From Panonychus citri (taxonomy: Eukaryota; Arthropoda; Arachnida; Trombidiformes; Tetranychidae), in the NCBI RefSeq assembly GCF_014898815.1, contig NW_026515433.1:890501-954500 (forward strand): a DNA stretch of 64,000 nt. Reading direction: 5' to 3'. A model generated the notes under the pieces. That model made no database searches. It was given only the letters and a program-made list of their open reading frames with translations, and was not told the origin of the DNA. The translations under genes were made by a program, and so were the position numbers. Within the stretch, counting starts at the first letter, position 1. Every line of letters starts with the position of its first letter. Below, piece after piece: positions 59,316 to 64,000 of the stretch.

Positions 59316-61707
59316 TTACATGCAAAACAATCATAAAGAGTAAAAACAATTAACGGAATGTTAATCATTCACTAGCTACAGATTAACATCAATCTACTCA
59401 TGGATCATTATCATCACTATCATCATCATTTTTCATCATCTTTTTCCTTTCTCATTTAATTGGAAAATCTTTTCACCCTCATTTTTCCAGATTCATGGTG
59501 ATTTCGTTTTTCAGACAATCAGGCAAGATGGAAAAAGAATCAAGGAATTACCAATGAATATCAAAGGAGAAAAGATTTATGTTCAACAAGGAAGCAAAAG
59601 AATCAAGAAGCAGCGATCATTTTTTTTCTCGACTTGATGGTACAATTTAAAGTTCTATAAATATAAACACGATTATGGTTTCACTATTTTGACCAATGGT
59701 GCTGATCGAGAGTCACTCGCCAAAGAAAGCTGTTGATTGATAATTATTTCAATCCATCAAGTTATCAACGATTAACAATCACCTTAGCCAGAGATTTAGA
59801 GTTTGATTGTTACAGTGATTTCAACTTGAATTGGTAGTTTCTTCACATGAAACGAAATGGAAAATCTTTCAAATGAAAGGATTAACTCCTTAAATCTTTT
59901 AAAAGTAAAAAGTTTATTTGGTCATCCCATTGAGAATAGACCCGAAGATAGCCAATTGATTTTAAAGAAATTTATTTCGAATTTGAAGAAATTCCAATTC
60001 TTTTCGAAAGAGATTATCTTAATCGTTTTAGTGAATAGAGATTATCCATTTTATTTGAAAAAATTTCCATTTCATTGTAAAGAAACAACCAATTCAAGTC
60101 GAAATCATTAATCATAACTATTATTATGTTTCCTTTTGTTTTTAACTCGTCAGTTTTTCACTTCAAGATTGTCGATTAAGGTTAAGACCCATTCCTATTA
60201 GATAATTATCCTGATTTGTAGCTATTTAATTGCGTCCGTATTTCTAATAGATTTTAGATTGAGCATTTTTTTCATAACCTTTTGTGTTCTTAATTATGTT
60301 TATCTTGGTTTCATATCCAAATTTAAGCATTTTAATTGTTCTAACTATTAGTTTCTCAATTTTTTTCTTTCCTTTTCGATTGATTGAGAAAAAAAATTCT
60401 TCTAATGTTACCTAATTACTTTCAAGTGAAAGTTGATTTCTTTTCATTGATAACATTATGTTCAAACATTGTCTTGTCGTTTAATTGTCCTGATCCTAAA
60501 TTGAACGCTGATTTACAATCAATACCAACAAACCAACACAACCTTAATCACCATCGACAAACCATTGCCAATCTGAACAGATTCTGATTCTGAATCTGAT
60601 TTTCTACAAGGAACAAATCAATCATAATCTCCAAAGTATTTTCACCATGAGAGCTTGATTAACCTCTTAATTGTAATAACTACTGGCTTTTAATTGTCAC
60701 CATTATCATAAATCCATCCACCACCCACCAAATCATTTAACACCCAAACTACAAATATCTTTTAATTTTCAAGCCATCTCTCTTTCTCTCTATTTAAATT
60801 CTGATTAATTATCATTATCACTATCTAATTATTAAACTGCCTCAACTCTGGAATCAATGATTATTAATCATCATCATGATAATTAACTTTTCTCTTTCTC
60901 TCTTCATGATGATGTCTTTTGTTTTGGAAGAACCAAATTTAACAATTCAACGAAAAGAAAAACAAATTAACTAATATGTTACATCATCGCTTAATTATTA
61001 TTGATTATTATGTATTTTAATTTGAAATCATTTTTGCCTTTTAATTATTGAGCAAAAAACAAATTGTATTCCCGTGGCCAAGTTAATTGTAAATCTCAAA
61101 AATTACACAAATTTAACAACAATCAGAAAAAAACAATTTATTAATTACTGTGAGATAAACAAAAGTCTAATGTTGAATCATATTAAAATGCAATATTGTT
61201 ATAATAAATTGTTTCCCGAAAGAGAAATTAAAAAAAAATTAATCACAATAAACTTAATTGCTGATCAATTTGGTTTTGGTTACTAGTAAATGTTTCATAA
61301 TGTTACTGATCAATTTCGTGGCAATTTGATCAAATTTGGACATTCAATTGAATTAAGTACCATATTATTTGATGATAGATTTTCATGGAGCAATTAAAAA
61401 GTTAATTGTTTGCAATTCGATTGAAATTTGAATTGATTAATTTTCGATTTTTTGAATTTCCCTCTTTTCTTTTTAAGTCCCGCCTTTTCTACTTTTGCTT
61501 TTGCTTTTTAATAACAACAACAAACAATTTTGTTCATTTTTATGTTTGATTGTTGACTTGATTTTTGATTAACCGCAGACTTGAAGGATGGTTAATCTGA
61601 TTGTCTCTTTTATTGATTGATTATTTTAAAAGGGGGTTCCTCGTAAATTATTTACTCCCTTTGTTTCCAGTCCAAAAGTGTGTCAATTTGTTGATTGTTG
61701 ATCAACT
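59316..61707. other. 2.4-kb spacer: dlg 3' flank and CLEC16A promoter
   Basis: AT-rich. A CATC-rich tract lies at about 59400-59450. Short open frames (59857-60111, 60384-60587, 61074-61286) have the composition of the surrounding non-coding DNA, and I see no family in them. Confidence 0.5.
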
Positions 61708-64000
61708 ATGTTCAAAGGAAAAGGTTGGTTCACTTCTTGGGCTAATAGTAAGCCTAAGAATCCACATTCAATTGATCATCTCAAGTAAGTTGAATATTTT
61801 TTATTTACCATGGGAAATTTTCCTCCTTTTGTCACAGTTTCACATCGAATTAAAAAATTCAACACTCAAATTAAGACTAAAATTCCAGATTCAATTATCT
61901 CCTGTTGTGTCTCTATGAAACGATCTTTTTTATTAATTCTCTTTAATATTCTGACATAATCTTTTCTCTTGATTGTTTTGTTTTGTTTTTCTTCCTCTCA
62001 ATCAGGTATCTCTACAATGTTATGGCGAAGAATCAAATTGTCACGGAAGCAAATAAAACTCTTCTAGTTGAAACATTGAGAAGTATTTCCGAGATATTAA
62101 TTTGGGGTGATCAGAATGATTCAACGGTTTTCGATTTTTTCTTGGAAAAGAACATGTTATCATTTTTTCTCGATATTATGGCCCAAAAATGTGGAAGTTA
62201 CGTTTGTGTCCAATTACTACAAACTTTAAATATTCTCTTCGAGAATATAAGAAATGAAACATCAATTTGTAAGCGAACTTTGAATGTCTTTAATTGTATT
62301 TACTCTCATTCTAATCTTATCCCGTCTTCTTTTCATCCCAACAGATTATCTCTTGTCAAACAATCATGTAAATTCAATCATTGTTCATAAATTTGATTTC
62401 TCCGATGAAGAAGTGATGGCCTATTATATTTCTTTTCTCAAAACTCTCTCATTGAAATTGAATACACATACAATTCATTTCTTCTTTAATGAGAATACAA
62501 ATGATTTTCCTCTCTACACCGAGGCTATCAAGTTTTTCCATCATCCAGAAAAAATGGTTCGAATTGCTGTTCGTACATTAACTCTCAATGTCTTTAAAGG
62601 TAGAGAGATAACTCCTCCTGAATCATGTTCCAATGTCCTTGATCATCAATTCTTTATATTAACTAATCATCTGAATTTTTAATTCTTATTCCTAATTCCA
62701 GTTAAAGAGAAATCAATGTTAAAATTTGTCACCGATCGGACGGCAGCTCCATATTTCTCAAATTTAGTTTGGTTCATTGGTAATCATGTTCTAGAAATAA
62801 ATTCATGTCTTCGTAAACAAATCAAAGAGTAAGTAGCTGATTAAATGTTAATCATTCAATGATGATTTTCGTTTCCTTTCACAAATTGACAAATAATGAG
62901 CTTATTTGTTATTACCGATAAATGGAAACAGTTAGTAGTTGATTGTTTTTACGCCCATGATATTTTCTTTGGTAAAATATGACTTGTATTTTCATAATTC
63001 TCATTGAGATAGGAAATGCTTTTAGAAAGTCATTTAACTAATTGTTTTCTTTATTATTTTTTCTCTCTCTTTTTATTTCCTCAGTCACCAGATGCTCATT
63101 AGACTTGACGATCTCGTTGCTGAACATTTGGATCATCTTCATTACCTGAACGATATTTTACTTCTTCGTATCGACGATTTAAATGAGATATTAACTGATC
63201 ACCTTTTAAACCGCTTACTGATTCCATTGTATATTTACTCTCTAATCACGCCGACTACTCAAGATGAATCATCTAATCGTCCAAGAATATCTCAAATTGT
63301 GTCTCTCTTCCTTGTCTCTCAAGTCTTCCTAATAATCTCATACGATTCATTGGTACAAAAACTTGTAAGAATCATTGTAAATGGGAAAATGTCAATATTT
63401 GAGAAGCCAGAATTTTCTGCACCTCCAGAGACTCTTGAAGAGTCTCTTGTTCAAGCAATACGATTACCTTGTGATACCTTTAATAGCAGTCAAATTGATT
63501 CTGGAGGAACCATTGATGAAGAAATTTATTTTAATCTACCTACTTCAAAAAACTCAACCTCTTCAATTGATGGAGGTGATCACGAGATGACTGTTGCTCC
63601 CACCACAGGTAAAACAGCTGATGATGAAACGAAACAAGATGACGATGAACCCATGATAAATTCAAATTCAGACTCAATGGTCAATGAAACTTCAATGACC
63701 GATGAAGAAAAAGCTGCTGTCGTAATGGTCAGGAAAAAATCCGGATGTAAAGTGGACAGACCTTTTCTATTTGCCCTCCTCAACTCATTAGATTGTAGTA
63801 ATCAGTCTGATGATCATTCTGCCATTTTCTCACTTTGTTTAATTTACGCAATGGTTCATAATTCAGGTAAGAATTATACCTTAACATGGCAAAATCAATT
63901 TCTTATTAATCTTTTAATCTTCATCTTTCTTAATCTTCAAAAGGTGTAAATAAATCTCAACTCCATGATTTAATCATCCCTAATCCAAAATCATCTCAAG
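61708..64000 (+). CDS. CLEC16A: CLEC16A / Ema endosomal-autophagy protein, 3' end outside window
   Basis: Membrane-associated regulator of endosome maturation, mitophagy and autophagosome growth (Drosophila Ema); despite the name it has no functional lectin domain. Exons are 61708-61784, 62006-62268, 62345-62599, 62702-62828, 63085-63866 and 63944 to the edge. Phases agree throughout, giving 520 codons so far. Hallmarks are SIDHLKYLYNVM, LVETLRSISEILIWGDQNDSTVFDFFLEKNM, YVCVQLLQTLNILFENIRNETS, YYLLSNNHVNSIIVHKFDFSDEEVMAYYISFLKTLSLKLN (FPL domain), AIKFFHHPEKMVRIAVRTLTLNVFK, PYFSNLVWFIG and LVAEHLDHLHYLNDIL..LTDHLLNRL. An acidic, Ser-rich insert (about 360-440) follows, then RPFLFALLNSLD. The start MFKGKGWFTSW fits the family's short basic N-end. 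Confidence 0.95.

Noticed and set aside
59857..61286. Short ORFs in the spacer before CLEC16A
   Set aside because: Asn/Lys/Ile/Phe-rich, as expected of AT-rich non-coding DNA. The first CLEC16A exon at 61708 explains the only conserved coding start nearby.
1..64000. CRISPR arrays, bacterial operons or rRNA genes
   Set aside because: No regularly spaced repeats, no polycistronic layout and no rRNA-like sequence were seen. tRNA genes were not noticed, but a covariance scan would be needed to exclude them.

Overview
This is a nuclear segment from an animal, most likely an arthropod and plausibly an acariform (spider-mite-like) mite. The evidence is spliced genes with GT-AG introns often only 65-120 bp long, about one gene per 4-5 kb, AT-rich spacers full of CAATTA/TAATTG and TTGATTA words, and an all-animal gene set (Kir channels, Discs-large, LKR/SDH, COG subunits, CLEC16A/Ema, selenoprotein T). 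The mite assignment is inference; the sequence alone does not prove it.

Layout. 1-2960: decayed non-LTR retrotransposon with a structured 3' end. 3140-9206: three forward housekeeping genes (LMBR1-family membrane protein, eIF2B delta, Mo25/CAB39). 10017-17135: two head-to-head Kir potassium channel genes whose central 1.34 kb is almost identical in inverted orientation while both ends differ. 18780-24416: autophagy lipid-transfer gene ATG2, full length but frame-broken at several points. 25016-28602 (-): six-exon SLC22-type transporter. 29485-33829 (-): lysosomal alpha-mannosidase, divergent from AASS (LKR/SDH, 34992-37950). 38190-38821 (-): RpS23. 39396-41716 (-): COG6, divergent from a Cys form of selenoprotein T (42295-43458). 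44525-46215: MFSD4-like transporter. 47233-47760 (-): MEA1 homologue. 48289-49140: hairpin plus a long CT-rich simple repeat. 51181-51975: small unrecognised three-exon gene. 52525-54126 (-): COG2. 55235-55498: small membrane protein. 57712-59315: Discs-large form holding only PDZ3-SH3-GK. 61708 to the window end: CLEC16A/Ema, cut by the edge.

The genes are mostly independent housekeeping loci. Many act in membrane traffic and the lysosome/autophagy system: COG2 and COG6 in one Golgi tethering complex, ATG2 and CLEC16A in autophagy and endosome maturation, alpha-mannosidase in lysosomal glycan breakdown. I read this as coincidental clustering, not an operon.

Main points for a second look: the sharply bounded near-identical tract in the Kir pair, the Sec-to-Cys change in SelT (CYSC at the redox site), the short Discs-large gene with a long overlapping upstream ORF, single-base frame breaks in three otherwise conserved genes (ATG2, MAN2B1, dlg), sense-strand CATC-rich tracts upstream of several start codons, and CCATCT/GGTGGCG-like promoter motifs. 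I saw no convincing new multi-gene system. All splice sites are hand-derived from reading frame, GT-AG signals and remembered family sequences; no alignment or RNA evidence was available.
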